The notes: generated from the letters alone by a model not told the origin. Counted from the first letter of the stretch, positions 8,139-18,776 are shown. The stretch: 64,000 bases of DNA from a cyanobiont of Ornithocercus magnificus (GCA_007996965.1 BIMP01000001.1:186001-250000); one strand, 5' to 3'. Translations and numbers: made by a program.

Positions 8139-8738
8139 ATGGACGTCTCACGTCCAAGACTCATCATTGCAAGCAACAATCCTTCTAAAATCCAGGAGAT
8201 GAGATCTATGCTTAAGCCACTGCCTATTGTGGTCTTACGGCAACCCGGTGGACTCAATGTCGAGGAAACAGGTAAGAGTTACGTTGAGAATGCCCTGTTG
8301 AAAGCAAAAGCTGCTGCCGAACTTACTGGGAACTGTGCCTTAGCAGATGACTCCGGCCTGGAAGTAGATATTCTAGAAGGTGCTCCAGGACTTTACTCAG
8401 CGCGCTACGCTTGTTCCGATGAGGAAAAAATCGCTCGCTTACTAAAAGCAGTAGGTGAATCGGCCTATCGCAGTGCATGCTTTAGGAGCACTATGGTCCT
8501 TTGTGCTGAGGATGGACACTGTGTGGCAGCAGCAGAAGGGATCTGTAGGGGTGAGATTTTGCTTTCACCAGCCTATGCTGATGCAGGTTTTGAGTCTTTA
8601 CTCTGGGTAAGAGAAGCAGGCTGCACCTACGGTGAGATGAATGAAGCCCAGCTCAATCGACTTGGCAGCCGCGCCAAAGCGGCGCGGCAACTCTCGGGGA
8701 AACTACTTATGCAGCTAGGTGTTGAGGCACTAACCTGA
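8139..8738 (+). CDS. rdgB: XTP/dITP diphosphatase (RdgB/HAM1 family)
   Basis: House-cleaning nucleotide pyrophosphatase that hydrolyses dITP and XTP to monophosphates, preventing their entry into DNA and RNA. The ATG at 8139 begins MDVSRPRLIIASNNPSKIQE, the canonical SNNxxKxxE start, so I rejected the upstream ATG at 7998. The protein is 199 residues. Other landmarks are TGNCALADDSGLEVDILEGAPG, SARYAC, and a late SRAKAARQL segment. In picocyanobacteria this gene (ham1) is a regular neighbour of the cso operon; no functional tie to carboxysomes is known, and here it is divergently transcribed. Confidence 0.93.
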   Translation: MDVSRPRLIIASNNPSKIQEMRSMLKPLPIVVLRQPGGLNVEETGKSYVENALLKAKAAAELTGNCALADDSGLEVDILEGAPGLYSARYACSDEEKIARLLKAVGESAYRSACFRSTMVLCAEDGHCVAAAEGICRGEILLSPAYADAGFESLLWVREAGCTYGEMNEAQLNRLGSRAKAARQLSGKLLMQLGVEALT

Positions 8739-8773
8739 ATCCCGTTAAGAACAGGTACTTAAATAACTGTAAA

Positions 8774-9553
8774 TCAGATACTAGAGTTGTTAATGTGATC
8801 GATAGCACGCATAGCTGCAGCTGCAGCAGTCTCAACATCACCCTCACGGCCAGCTAGTGTCAGGCGTCCAAAAGCACCAACTGCTTTCACATCAACTACG
8901 GCAATGTTAGAAGCTTTCTCAGCTTCGTTAGCGGCGATTAAGACATAGCCAGCTGGCTCAGTCTCAAGAATGAACATGCTCATACCAGCTTGGATCATCG
9001 AGCCTCGCCGGTTTTGGCGGTTGATCAATACTGTGTGGTCTGGCGTAACGGCACGGATCACCTCAGTCCAGCTCACCTCGGCAGAGCTACGCTGCGACAC
9101 AGAACTGCCAATTGCCTCCAGCACCACATCACCGGAATGGATCACAGTGCTCTGGTCATGGTGATAGAGCCCTATGGAGCCAAAGGCTCGCTCAACTACC
9201 ATTTGACCTAGACGAACATTGCTGGCTTTTAAAGCGATGTCTGTAACGCGATGCACAGCCATACCAGGGGAAACTTCCATCCAAAGACAAGCATCACCGG
9301 GAATAGGCAAAAAGCCCTGACTAACAGAACCCATGTAGGCTGCTAACTGCGGCTGTAAAGAATCGAGGAAGACATAAGTACGCAGCTCAATAGACTGCAC
9401 CAAGCTATTCTGCCGCCTCAGACGTGGCGATTCAGAATCTGTTGTGATCACGCAGCTGGCGCCTGAGGATGTTGAACGAACTTCAGTTCCTGTAACTAGG
9501 GCACTACCTCCGCGTCGCCGCTCCTGTGATTTGAAGCTGGCGGAATGGGTCAT
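8774..9553 (-). CDS. csoS1D: Tandem-BMC carboxysome shell protein CsoS1D
   Basis: 259-residue protein with two BMC domains in tandem, forming pseudohexameric trimers with a large gated pore. The first domain runs about 50-150 (IELRTYVFLDSLQPQLAAYM onward) and the second about 155-255 (MIQAGMSMFILETEPAGYVLIAANEAEKASNIAVVDVKAVGAFGRL). The N-terminal 45 residues are Ser/Arg-rich and look disordered. By family knowledge CsoS1D is a minor shell component that may pass larger metabolites such as RuBP. It is separated from csoS1 by rdgB on the other strand, as in Prochlorococcus, and so has its own promoter. Confidence 0.93.
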   Translation of the reverse strand: MTHSASFKSQERRRGGSALVTGTEVRSTSSGASCVITTDSESPRLRRQNSLVQSIELRTYVFLDSLQPQLAAYMGSVSQGFLPIPGDACLWMEVSPGMAVHRVTDIALKASNVRLGQMVVERAFGSIGLYHHDQSTVIHSGDVVLEAIGSSVSQRSSAEVSWTEVIRAVTPDHTVLINRQNRRGSMIQAGMSMFILETEPAGYVLIAANEAEKASNIAVVDVKAVGAFGRLTLAGREGDVETAAAAAMRAIDHINNSSI

Positions 9554-10025
9554 AAGCCGAAACCCTACTGTAAAGAGTAAGCATGGTGTAGCGCTTTGTG
9601 GCTCTTGGTTAGGTGCACACGAGCCGGTACGTTGGCTGTGTATTTGCTTGCTTTGTTATCTTATAAGGTCTGCTAGGCTCATAGTTGTTGCTAGCAAAGA
9701 CGGTGATTTTCCACCGTGTCTGGACCTTACCAGCCAGTGCCCTAGGTGTAGTTACTCAAGGAACGTGTTAGATTGGTGAGAAGAACTTTATGGGTCAGGT
9801 TCTGACTACCTGAGGTTAGCCACTTAATAGCAGGGTACAGGTGATAGTGACTCCAACGACTGGCTTAAGAGAACACTATGCAACCAAAGTCGCGACATTA
9901 GACTTCAACAGAACCCAATCTAATCTCAATAGACTTAACTAAGGCTCTGTTGAGTAGGCTAGTGTAGAAGAATCAAGAAGCCCAGTCTCTAGTTAACATC
10001 ACTAGATATTAGCTAGAGACATTTT
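9554..10025. other. Gene-free region between csoS1D and por
   Basis: About 470 bases with no recognisable gene on either strand. It contains the upstream region of csoS1D and the downstream region of por. The only structure seen is an 8-bp inverted repeat at 9985-9992/10013-10020. Confidence 0.5.
9985..10020 (-). terminator. Inverted repeat just downstream of por
   Basis: GTCTCTAG (9985-9992) pairs perfectly with CTAGAGAC (10013-10020) across a 20-base loop, ending five bases beyond the por stop. There is no clean T-run on the minus strand, so termination is only a possibility. Confidence 0.3.
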
Positions 10026-11015
<990 letters not shown>

Positions 11016-11070
11016 TCAGCCACATCAGGGAGAAGACACTAGTTTAGTCAGACTGCCCTTTAGCAGAAAT

Positions 11071-11478
11071 TCAGCGCCAAATTATGCGTAGTCGATTGGG
11101 CGCAATCAGATGGCCTTGCTCGTCAAGCAAACGAAGATTGCCTCCTACAGTGAACAGTTTGTCGAAACGATGTTGAAGACGGTAGAGTTTAGCGGACTCG
11201 AGACTGAGAATTGAAGAAACCTCATCGTACTGCTCAAGGCGCTCTTGATATGCTATAAATAATTTGATTAGGCTAGCTATTACAAGAACAATCAACCCTA
11301 ACTTAACTGCTAATGCTGTTAAACTACAGCTGACTACACGGTGACCGTTACACCGCTGTGACCTAATATCTTGCTGGTCTAGAATGGCAGAAGGGTAATT
11401 TCTCCTCTGTCTGATACCACCAAACTGGAAACGATCATGGGCCTGTTGCAAGGAGGAAGTTGTAATTTTGACAGACAC
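11071..11478 (-). CDS. Single-pass membrane protein of unknown function
   Basis: 135-residue reading frame that I do not recognise by function. It has a basic N-terminal half, one strong membrane helix near residues 52-72 (LTALAVKLGLIVLVIASLIK) and a C-terminal segment (YRLQHRFDKLFTVGGNLRLLD, then PNRLRIIW) that looks like a real folded or coiled tail. It lies between por and psaM on the same strand. The N-terminal ~45 residues are the least convincing, and the true start may be internal. Picocyanobacteria carry similar small unknowns beside por, but that link is memory, not a search. Confidence 0.6.
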   Translation of the reverse strand: MSVKITTSSLQQAHDRFQFGGIRQRRNYPSAILDQQDIRSQRCNGHRVVSCSLTALAVKLGLIVLVIASLIKLFIAYQERLEQYDEVSSILSLESAKLYRLQHRFDKLFTVGGNLRLLDEQGHLIAPNRLRIIWR

Positions 11479-11543
11479 GAATGCCGCTGCAGTGTGAGCT
11501 AACCACGACTGAGATCACAAGGAGCGGCAGTCGTCATGGAGCT

Positions 11544-11648
11544 TCAAGCATTGTAGAGACTGACACAGAGGCGCACAGCTAGAACGGCTGCATGAGCAGC
11601 AACAATTAAGGCAATGAAAACTTGAACCTGGGTAAGGGCAGAGTCCAT
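11544..11648 (-). CDS. psaM: Photosystem I reaction centre subunit XII (PsaM)
   Basis: 34-residue single-helix subunit of photosystem I that helps hold the trimer together and sits near PsaB and PsaI. The peptide starts MDSALTQVQVFIALIVAA and ends AVRLCVSLYNA, matching the TQVFxALxxA...RLxxxLY pattern of PsaM. A longer 60-residue frame opens at 11726, but the family length and the ATG at 11648 show the real gene is the last 34 codons. No clear ribosome site was seen. It lies on the same strand as por and could share a transcript with it. Confidence 0.85.
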   Translation of the reverse strand: MDSALTQVQVFIALIVAAHAAVLAVRLCVSLYNA

Positions 11649-11714
11649 GAATGAGACCACACGGCCATAGGTATACAAGCCATTTTCCATGACAATGGCC
11701 ATAGAGGCCATCAT

Positions 11715-12227
11715 TTGCAAAGGCATGTCACAACATCACGTATGACACTATTCGCAAGTGCACAACCAATCATTGTCGATGCTGACTCGATCCGCCGTCT
11801 TGATTTAGGACCCCTCAGTTATTGGAGTAAACGACCACTTGCTCAGATTCTTTCTGAGTGCCCTGCATTGCTTCTGGAATACAAATGGCCCCTAGAAGAA
11901 GATGATCCTAGAGAACTGGCTGAGTGTCCGGAACCTCGACTCTGGACACTCAGAGCTGACGGACGATTTCCCTGGCTTCCTCTATTGCTTGAACGCAAGC
12001 AAGGAAGCCTTATACGTTACGCAGCAATGGTAATCCCTCACTATTTTAGCCACACTGAGGGACTGCGATTTAATTCCCAGGCTCTCGAGCTTTGGATCAC
12101 GCATAGGCTGATGCTCCTCGATGGACTAGCAAAAGATCAAGACCTCTCTTTAAGGGGAAATCTTGGACAGATGGCCATAGCTTTGGGCTTTGACCTTGAG
12201 CCCAGCTTTTGGAGGCTTCTCGACTAG
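11715..12227 (+). CDS. CRR6-like NDH-1 assembly factor (DUF1817 family)
   Basis: 170-residue cyanobacterial protein with RFPWLPLLLERKQGSLIRYAAMVIPHYF and an ALELWITHRLMLLDGLA helix, which I recognise as the DUF1817 family shared with plant CRR6. CRR6 and its Synechocystis homologue are needed for maturation of the NdhI subunit of the photosynthetic NDH-1 complex. The first ten residues may not be translated; an ATG at codon 10 (MTLFASAQPIIVDADSI) fits the family better. It is followed at two bases by the lipoate-ligase-type gene, suggesting one transcript. The family assignment is from memory of conserved segments. Confidence 0.65.
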   Translation: MQRHVTTSRMTLFASAQPIIVDADSIRRLDLGPLSYWSKRPLAQILSECPALLLEYKWPLEEDDPRELAECPEPRLWTLRADGRFPWLPLLLERKQGSLIRYAAMVIPHYFSHTEGLRFNSQALELWITHRLMLLDGLAKDQDLSLRGNLGQMAIALGFDLEPSFWRLLD

Positions 12228-12228
12228 G

Positions 12229-13092
12229 ATGTTGACTGGTAGCAGACCTACTGTGTTGAGCTGGTTAGCACCGCCACGTCTGGTTCCACTTCAACATCTG
12301 ACTGGTCCTCAGCAGATGGCGCTAGATGTATTGCTACTCGAAGAGTCAATGTGTGCGGCTGAGCCAGTTCCAGCTTTACGCTTTTGCCAGAGTAAACACC
12401 CCTGGATCTCGCTTGGCTGGAACCAGCGCATCTGGCCCCAGCACTGGAACCACCTCGTAGATCAAGGACGGCTAGACCTTGTGCGTCGCCCGAGTGGTGG
12501 TGCAGCCGTTCTCCATGTAGGTGGCCTTACTTACGGCCTAATCTGGCCAGCAGGGCCGCAATCTAGGCGCAAAGCATATCAAGTCACATGCGCTGCCCTT
12601 GTCCGCGCTTGCCGGTGTAACAACATAACGCTTAAGACCGGCTCCGAACCCGTAAATCCACTAGCTCCGCACTGCTTTGCTTCTGCAACAGCAGCCGACC
12701 TACTAGATGAGACTGGAATTAAGAGAATAGGAAATGCCCAGTTCTGGCGGCGAGGAAAACTTCTGCAGCACGGTGAGTTGTTATTAGATCCGGATCGTGC
12801 CCTCTGGCAAGATGTCTTTGAAGAGCCTGCTCCTAAGGTAGGCTATTCTAAAATTCGGGCTGAGAATCTTGCTGAAGAGATTGCGCTCGAGCTTGCACGT
12901 GTAGTCGATAAAGATGGTCGCCGAGCACATGATGAGCCCTTGACAACTGCCGAGCGCTATCACATCTCCAAGCAAGCTGTACTTTACGATTTACGCGACG
13001 AGTGTATCGAAAAAGCTCATACAGAATCCTCAGTGAGATCAGTGGCTGTCATTGAGTCTACTACTTGCGATAAGGCTAGACCAAATGGATAA
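12229..13092 (+). CDS. Lipoate-protein ligase A family protein
   Basis: About 287 residues, from the ATG two bases after the upstream stop. Biotin/lipoate ligase-fold signatures are present: LGWNQR (family xGxxQ/R), then VRRPSGGAAVLHVGGLTYGLIWP, the RRxxGGxAVxH substrate-loop motif, and later IGNAQFWRRGKLLQHGELLLD. The role would be attaching lipoyl or octanoyl groups to carrier domains such as pyruvate dehydrogenase E2. Exact substrate (LplA versus LipM type) cannot be told. Its last 76 bases overlap the convergent site-2 protease gene. Confidence 0.85.
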   Translation: MLTGSRPTVLSWLAPPRLVPLQHLTGPQQMALDVLLLEESMCAAEPVPALRFCQSKHPWISLGWNQRIWPQHWNHLVDQGRLDLVRRPSGGAAVLHVGGLTYGLIWPAGPQSRRKAYQVTCAALVRACRCNNITLKTGSEPVNPLAPHCFASATAADLLDETGIKRIGNAQFWRRGKLLQHGELLLDPDRALWQDVFEEPAPKVGYSKIRAENLAEEIALELARVVDKDGRRAHDEPLTTAERYHISKQAVLYDLRDECIEKAHTESSVRSVAVIESTTCDKARPNG

Positions 13093-14261
13093 GCGTTTTG
13101 GCGCCGTGATGCAGCCAGAAAGGTCTCTGGAAGAGCAACGCCCAGCTTGTGCAGTACCGCTTCACCTAGATCGCAACGATCTAGGGTTCCACAGGGTATT
13201 CCTGCTGCATTCTTTACCAACAGACGACCATCGTGAGCATGCTCTAGCGCGCGCACTGCTTGCCATAAGGGTGCGCGATCACTGATACAGGACAGTTCGT
13301 CAAGAGAACGAACATGATTAGCCACTACCTGACAATCCCACTGTTGTACTGGAAGATCTCGCAGGGGCTGATCGTCAAGATAACCAATCCAGCGACCAGC
13401 ACGGCAAACTAACACCCAGTTTGCGGGGCGCTGGTCTGCTGTACTAGATAGCCTTATCTGACTCAATCGCCTCAGCGGTTGATCATCTTCTAGGACGCGA
13501 AAGCGACGATTTACCGCATCAGCCACTTGCAAATCGCGCAGTACTTGCTGAAGAGCTAGGATCTGTGATTGGTTGCGAGTAGCTCCCAAGCCGAAGCAAC
13601 CCAGCATAACAAGCCAGAGACTACTTAGACCACCACCACGAAGGAAAAGCCATATGCCTGCAAAGATAGATGTAAGCGAGAGGATTCGACCAGTAGTGTT
13701 AGCTACCTGAATTCCTCGGCGTTGGCTACCAGTAATCTTCCAGACAAGAGCTTTGATGATCAGACCACCATCTAGCGGTAACCCAGGCAGCAAATTGAAT
13801 AGAGCCAGCACCAAGTTGAGAGCCCCTAGCTGACCAAAGAGATTGCCCAACAGTGGATGTATGCTCTTGGTGGTTGGAAAAAACCCAAGCAAAAGTCCGG
13901 ACAATATCAGGCTTACCAAGGGTCCTGCTGCTGCCACTCGTAAGGAAGCCATAGCTGTGGGACAATCTCTCTCTGTCTGGGCAATGCCACCGAATAGGCA
14001 AAGAGTGATACTGCGGACCTTCACTCCTTCGTGCAAAGCGACGAGAGAATGGCCAAGTTCATGCAGCAATACCGACAAGAACAGCAAGAGGGCAGTCACT
14101 AGGCCTAGTCCCCAAATTATCCAAACTGGTAGAGGCGCTGTAGCTATACGGGCGATCTGAAGCTGGAACATCATGGTGGCCAGCGCCATGACTACAAACC
14201 AGCTGGGATGGACTCGGAGGGAAATTCCCCAGATCTTTGCTAATTGCCAGCCTTCCCGCAC
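13017..14261 (-). CDS. Site-2 protease family zinc metalloprotease (M50) with CBS-like tail
   Basis: 414-residue membrane protease. The zinc-binding HELGH lies in LHELGHSLVALHEG (near residue 66) and the second ligand motif in NLLPGLPLDGG (near 160), both in membrane helices, as in family M50B. Other helices lie at about 20-60, 100-125 and 185-230. The C-terminal half (about 240-390) looks like a degenerate pair of CBS-type domains, often seen in cyanobacterial S2P homologues and thought to sense adenylates. Substrates are unknown; relatives cleave membrane anti-sigma factors or other single-pass proteins. The 3' end overlaps the lipoate-ligase gene on the other strand. Confidence 0.9.
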   Translation of the reverse strand: MREGWQLAKIWGISLRVHPSWFVVMALATMMFQLQIARIATAPLPVWIIWGLGLVTALLLFLSVLLHELGHSLVALHEGVKVRSITLCLFGGIAQTERDCPTAMASLRVAAAGPLVSLILSGLLLGFFPTTKSIHPLLGNLFGQLGALNLVLALFNLLPGLPLDGGLIIKALVWKITGSQRRGIQVANTTGRILSLTSIFAGIWLFLRGGGLSSLWLVMLGCFGLGATRNQSQILALQQVLRDLQVADAVNRRFRVLEDDQPLRRLSQIRLSSTADQRPANWVLVCRAGRWIGYLDDQPLRDLPVQQWDCQVVANHVRSLDELSCISDRAPLWQAVRALEHAHDGRLLVKNAAGIPCGTLDRCDLGEAVLHKLGVALPETFLAASRRQNAYPFGLALSQVVDSMTATDLTEDSV

Positions 14262-14340
14262 TCTTTGCCCCTCCTGATAGGCACGGTCTGTCCGAGCCCA
14301 AAAAACCGATTCTAGAAAAGGCCAGCTCTAAAGAACTGCC

Positions 14341-14997
14341 GTGGCCCGCATCAATCTAAAAATCTGTGGCCTTACGGACACTGACCAGTCCCTAGCAATT
14401 GCTGCAATGGGCGTAGATGCTATAGGAGTGATTGGTGTGCCAGGGTCGCCACGGTACCTAAATGAGCAACGTCGTCGGGATATTTTCCTAAATCTAGAGC
14501 ACAAGGCTCCAAGCCTAGAGAGGGTATGGGTAGTTGCTAATCCGGCTGACGCAGAACTAGAGCAAGCTCTAAATGGTAAAGGTCAACCCACCGTAGTTCA
14601 ATTGCATGGTGGAGAGACAGTTGAGCGCTCATCAGAGCTCCGGTGGAGATATGGTGGGGTGCGCTGGTGGAAAGCGCTTAGGATAAAGCAGAAAATAGAT
14701 GTAGGCTACATACAGCAGTTTCGTAGCAGAGTTGATGCACTCTTGCTTGATGCCTGGAGTCCTAGACATTTAGGTGGAACTGGTTATAGCTTACCAGTTG
14801 ATTGGCTTGAAGACATGCCGCTAGACTTCAGCTGGTGGCTGGCTGGCGGTGTCAGTGCTGAGCGGGTTTCTGATATCCTAACACACGTGCGTCCTGAGGG
14901 TCTCGACGCCTCGAGTCGTTTGGAGATCAGACCAGGTTGGAAGGACCTTGCCAAGGTGCGTAGGCTTGTTGATGCTGTGCGAACTCATCAATATTAG
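14341..14997 (+). CDS. trpF: Phosphoribosylanthranilate isomerase
   Basis: 218-residue TIM-barrel enzyme of tryptophan synthesis, converting phosphoribosylanthranilate to CdRP. It opens with a GTG codon giving MARINLKICGLTDTDQ; the KICGLT motif contains the catalytic Cys. VVQLHGGE, the LLLDAW catalytic Asp strand and LAGGVSAERV (phosphate site) follow, with GLDASSRLE near the end, all standard. It diverges from the M50 protease gene by about 80 bases. Confidence 0.95.
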   Translation: MARINLKICGLTDTDQSLAIAAMGVDAIGVIGVPGSPRYLNEQRRRDIFLNLEHKAPSLERVWVVANPADAELEQALNGKGQPTVVQLHGGETVERSSELRWRYGGVRWWKALRIKQKIDVGYIQQFRSRVDALLLDAWSPRHLGGTGYSLPVDWLEDMPLDFSWWLAGGVSAERVSDILTHVRPEGLDASSRLEIRPGWKDLAKVRRLVDAVRTHQY

Positions 14998-15067
14998 GTA
15001 GAGGAACAATATGAACGGACTGTCTTAAAGATTATAGTGGTTTCATGCCTAAGCAATAGGTATTTAG

Positions 15068-15847
15068 TTAGTGAAGCAAGGACTCTTGCTGACTAACAAG
15101 CTCAAAGAATTCTTGCTTAAGACTAGGATCATGCCGGAAGTCACCGCGAACAACTGAATTTACCATGCTTGTCTGAGGTTCTTTTACTCCACGAAGCTTC
15201 ATACAGTAATGTTGTGCCTTAATAACAATGCCAAGACCCTGTGGTTCGCAGAGACGCTCAATCTCATCGGCCAAGATCATCACAGCTTCCTCCTGAATAT
15301 GAGGACGTGAAAATACCCAGTCTGCAACACGAGCAAACTTAGACAGTCCGATTACCCGTGATCCTGGCCTTATGCCAATCCAGCAATTTCCCATGATCGG
15401 AACGAGATGGTGCGAACAGGCAGAACGCACTGTGATTGGACCTACGGTGTATATTTCATCAAGCCGCCTTGCATTTGGAAAGCTTGTCACTTTAGGCTGC
15501 TGATGATATCGGCCCTTGAATACTTCATTAATGTACATTCTCGAGACACGTTCGGCTGTCTCCTGGGTGTTGTGATCATTTTCAATATCAATCACGAGAG
15601 CCTTCAACAAATCCCGGACGCGGTCAGAGACCTCAATTTCGAGCTGCTCTAGTTCACCGGCTTCAATATAAGCAGAGATGTTGTCATTTGCTAAGAAGGA
15701 GACCCCAGCATCTAGCAGCCGCTGACGAATTTGAGCGGATACTGACTGCTGGCCCTGTCTACCAGCACTACCGCTGCCATGGCTATTGGTCGACCTACGG
15801 CTGTTTGGGACTGTGCCGTTGGCGAAAGCGGAGACAGTTGTTGTCAT
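15068..15847 (-). CDS. folE: GTP cyclohydrolase I
   Basis: 259-residue enzyme making 7,8-dihydroneopterin triphosphate from GTP, the first step of folate and pterin synthesis. Zinc and catalytic motifs are intact: RSACSHHLVPIMGNCWIG, VIGLSKFAR and QHYCMKLRGVK. The first ~45 residues are Ser/Gly-rich and variable. It is last in a minus-strand series aar-accA-SDR-folE with 11 bases to the SDR gene, likely one transcript. Confidence 0.96.
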   Translation of the reverse strand: MTTTVSAFANGTVPNSRRSTNSHGSGSAGRQGQQSVSAQIRQRLLDAGVSFLANDNISAYIEAGELEQLEIEVSDRVRDLLKALVIDIENDHNTQETAERVSRMYINEVFKGRYHQQPKVTSFPNARRLDEIYTVGPITVRSACSHHLVPIMGNCWIGIRPGSRVIGLSKFARVADWVFSRPHIQEEAVMILADEIERLCEPQGLGIVIKAQHYCMKLRGVKEPQTSMVNSVVRGDFRHDPSLKQEFFELVSQQESLLH

Positions 15848-15858
15848 GGACCTTGAAG

Positions 15859-16566
15859 TTAGAAAGTGCCGATCGACGGCATCAGGGTTAGATCTTCGAT
15901 TACCTGGCTTGATGGTTGTTCAGCCAGATGGAGAAGTGCAGCAGCTACTTGTTCAACACTCAGCATGGCACGCCGATCGAAACTGCTTTGGACGTTCTTG
16001 CTATCCCAGAGCGATGTATCAACTGCTCCAAGTGTGAGGGTGCAAGCTCGTATGCCGTGGTCCCGCTCCTCCTCTGCTAAGCAACGAGTAAAGCTGGCAA
16101 GTGCAGCCTTACTGACACAATAGGCTCCCCATTGTGGGAAGGCATTGCGGGCAGCATGACTGCTAACGTTAATAATGAGACCACCATGTTCTCGCATTAA
16201 TGGGACTGTAGAGGCGCAAACTTGAAATACACTTGTTAGGTTTAGCTGCAACAACCACTGCCAATCTTCAAGAGACATAGTCAGCAGTTCACTAGTCCAA
16301 CCTGCACCAGCATTATTGATCAGGACTGAGGGTATATCACCCTGCAGCAGCAGTCGGTCAAAAGCTGGCTCAATAACTTTGGAATCAGCTAAGTCAACAG
16401 ACTCAAAGCCGACTTCCCGACCTCTGCTTCGAAGGTCGGCCGCAACATCGGCTAGTGCAGCAACATCCCGTGCCACAAGCAGGAGATCCCAGCCGTTTTT
16501 CGAGAAGAGATCAGCAGCGGCCCGGCCGATGCCCCGTGTGGCTCCTGTGATCAGAGCAGTGGGCAA
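15859..16566 (-). CDS. Short-chain dehydrogenase/reductase family protein
   Basis: 235-residue classical SDR. The cofactor loop is TGATRGIGRAAADLF, the NNAG-type motif is LINNAGAGWTSELL, and the catalytic Ser-Tyr-Lys set is NVSSHAAR then YCVSKAAL. An Arg after the first strand suggests NADPH use (inference). Substrate is unknown. Its placement between accA and folE and downstream of the alkane genes is shared with marine Synechococcus as I remember it, and might point to lipid or pterin reduction, but nothing in the protein decides this. Confidence 0.88.
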   Translation of the reverse strand: MPTALITGATRGIGRAAADLFSKNGWDLLLVARDVAALADVAADLRSRGREVGFESVDLADSKVIEPAFDRLLLQGDIPSVLINNAGAGWTSELLTMSLEDWQWLLQLNLTSVFQVCASTVPLMREHGGLIINVSSHAARNAFPQWGAYCVSKAALASFTRCLAEEERDHGIRACTLTLGAVDTSLWDSKNVQSSFDRRAMLSVEQVAAALLHLAEQPSSQVIEDLTLMPSIGTF

Positions 16567-16593
16567 GAGAGACTCTCCGCGGTCTCAAGCAGC

Positions 16594-17583
16594 TTAGGCA
16601 GCAAGCGTCTGATCTGGTGTGGATGCGTCGAGAAAACGTCCTAGTGTGCGGAATTTGCGATAACGCCGCTCAAGAAGATCGTTGGCCTCTAGTGAAGATA
16701 GCTCAGCAAGATTGCGGTCTAGCGCTTGCTGTAAGATCTTGCCAGCATCTAGTGGTGCCCAGTGGTTGCCGCCACATGGTTCCGGAAGTACTTCATCCAC
16801 CACGCCAAATGATAATAGGTCGGAGCCAGTGATCTTGAGAGCGGCTGCCGCCTCAGGGGCTTTTGCGGCATCACGCCACAGAATTGAGGCGCAGGCCTCC
16901 GGACTTGCTACTGTATAAACACTGTGTTCAAACATCAACAGCCGATCAGCCACCCCTATACCAAGAGCACCTCCGGAGCCGCCTTCCCCGATCACAGTTG
17001 CAATGATAGGGACCCTGAAACGAAACATCTCACGTAAGTTGACAGCGATAGCTTCGCCTTGTCCCTGTTCCTCTGCGAGGAGACCAGCATAGGCACCTGG
17101 TGTATCAATGAAGGCCAAGATTGGAAGACCAAATCTGTCTGCGTGCTCCATCAATCGAAGAGCCTTACGGTAACCTCCAGGCGTTGCCATGCCAAAGTTG
17201 CGAGCTACATTCTCTTTCGTATCTCGACCTTTCTGGTGACCGATTACCAGGATTGGGTTAGTACCAAGCCGGGCTAGACCGCCAACAAGAGCTTGATCAT
17301 CACTACCACAACGGTCACCATGCAATTCGATCCAGTCATCGCAGAACATTTGCACATAGTCCAGTGTGCTGGGCCGGTGAGGATGACGAGCAACCTGTAT
17401 TTTTTGCGCAGGAGTAAGGGTCAGGAAGATTTCCTCACGCCGTCGGGCTGCTAGCGACTCCAGTTGATGTAGCTGCTGACTTACGTCAACTTCCGAGTCG
17501 CGCGCTAACTGCCGAATCTGCTCAATCTGCTGCTCAAGCTCAACGAGAGGTTTCTCGAACTCGAGCAGTGGGCGACGGGCCAT
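16594..17583 (-). CDS. accA: Acetyl-CoA carboxylase carboxyltransferase subunit alpha
   Basis: 329-residue subunit that, with AccD, transfers CO2 from carboxybiotin to acetyl-CoA, the committed step of fatty acid synthesis. Features: N-terminal coiled region with [73 protein letters not shown], and the oxyanion-hole [12 protein letters not shown]. Length is normal. It starts 21 bases after aar, so fatty-acid supply and acyl-ACP reduction are probably co-transcribed. Confidence 0.97.
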   Translation of the reverse strand: MARRPLLEFEKPLVELEQQIEQIRQLARDSEVDVSQQLHQLESLAARRREEIFLTLTPAQKIQVARHPHRPSTLDYVQMFCDDWIELHGDRCGSDDQALVGGLARLGTNPILVIGHQKGRDTKENVARNFGMATPGGYRKALRLMEHADRFGLPILAFIDTPGAYAGLLAEEQGQGEAIAVNLREMFRFRVPIIATVIGEGGSGGALGIGVADRLLMFEHSVYTVASPEACASILWRDAAKAPEAAAALKITGSDLLSFGVVDEVLPEPCGGNHWAPLDAGKILQQALDRNLAELSSLEANDLLERRYRKFRTLGRFLDASTPDQTLAA

Positions 17584-17604
17584 GGCGGAATTAAACTCCT
17601 GGAT

Positions 17605-18645
17605 TCAGGCGATAGCAGCCTGGACGGTTGGGGCGAGATCAAGACAAGAGAAGCCATGGCGCAGGGAGGCGGCACCAATGAAATCCATCTTCTCGAGGGA
17701 GATGTTGTTGCGGCCCCAGCTAAAGTTGGTATAGCACTGCTCAAACTCGAGCAGCATCGCTTCAGCAAAGCAAGCAAACATCTGGCGTTGTGGTTTCTCC
17801 ATATCAGCTAGCTCCATCATGTTCCAGCTAACGTCTCGGTGGAACTCGACGATGCCCCCTTTAAGAACATGCACACCCTCGCCAGCAACACGGACACTCA
17901 GATTTTTAGGGTAGCCACCGTCAATCATTAGGCATGGTTTGAGTAAGCACGATCCATCGATCGTTAGACCACTAGGCATGCTGGCAACCCAAACCACGAC
18001 ATCAGCTTTGGGTAAAGCATCCTTCAAGCCAATAATCCGTCCGCTGCCTAGATCGCTGCGTAGAACCTCAAGAGGCTGCTGTTGTCGTGCTACAAGTAAC
18101 AACTCCCGGATACCAGTGCGTCGAGATAGCCAGCGGCAAACAGCACTGCCGATGTCGCCTGTAGCGCCAACTACTGCTACAACTGCTTGCCTGAGGTCAA
18201 TTCCTAGAGCAGGAGCGTTACGTTCTACCTGACGACAAATTACCCAGGCGGTGTGGGTATTACCAGTAGTGAAGCGCTTCCAGTCAAGTTTTGTGCGGCG
18301 AACCTGCTGCTGCTGCTTGAGATTTTCATTCTCAAAAATGATAGACGTGAATCCGCCGAGTGCCGTGATGCTGATGCCTCTCTTCTGGGCCATCTCCATG
18401 GCATTAAGCACCTTTCGACTAGCCGTCTTAATTCGCCTGAGCATCTCTGGCACAAAGCAGGAGTCAATGTAGGCTCCTTCAATGGTGCGGCCGGCAGGGC
18501 TAGTGACCTTTACATGCTCGACGAGCTGAGGCGGAGCACTGCACCATACCTCTAGGTCTCCCTCGGCAATGTGATCAAATCCGAGTTCCGTCGCCTTGCG
18601 CCTTGCGACGTCGAAGCTGGTGGAGTGTCCGATCAGACCAAACAT
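17605..18645 (-). CDS. aar: Long-chain acyl-[acyl-carrier-protein] reductase
   Basis: About 346 residues; reduces fatty acyl-ACP to fatty aldehyde using NADPH, the first step of cyanobacterial alkane synthesis. The N terminus [20 protein letters not shown] is conserved and sets the start at 18645 rather than the frame start at 18663. ESCFVPEML-like and [17 protein letters not shown] blocks, the NADPH loop [17 protein letters not shown] and a GGYPKNLS segment are all present. It lies between the aldehyde oxygenase gene and accA on the same strand. Confidence 0.95.
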   Translation of the reverse strand: MFGLIGHSTSFDVARRKATELGFDHIAEGDLEVWCSAPPQLVEHVKVTSPAGRTIEGAYIDSCFVPEMLRRIKTASRKVLNAMEMAQKRGISITALGGFTSIIFENENLKQQQQVRRTKLDWKRFTTGNTHTAWVICRQVERNAPALGIDLRQAVVAVVGATGDIGSAVCRWLSRRTGIRELLLVARQQQPLEVLRSDLGSGRIIGLKDALPKADVVVWVASMPSGLTIDGSCLLKPCLMIDGGYPKNLSVRVAGEGVHVLKGGIVEFHRDVSWNMMELADMEKPQRQMFACFAEAMLLEFEQCYTNFSWGRNNISLEKMDFIGAASLRHGFSCLDLAPTVQAAIA

Positions 18646-18776
18646 GTCATGTCGTGCCGACAAATTTGTGTATGCAGTGCGGCAGCGTCACCTAAAGGTG
18701 GCTTGCGGGGAGCCTATTGTCCCATGATTGAAGAGTGCTGGACAGCAATAATGCCCTATCATGGTTTTCAGAGATT

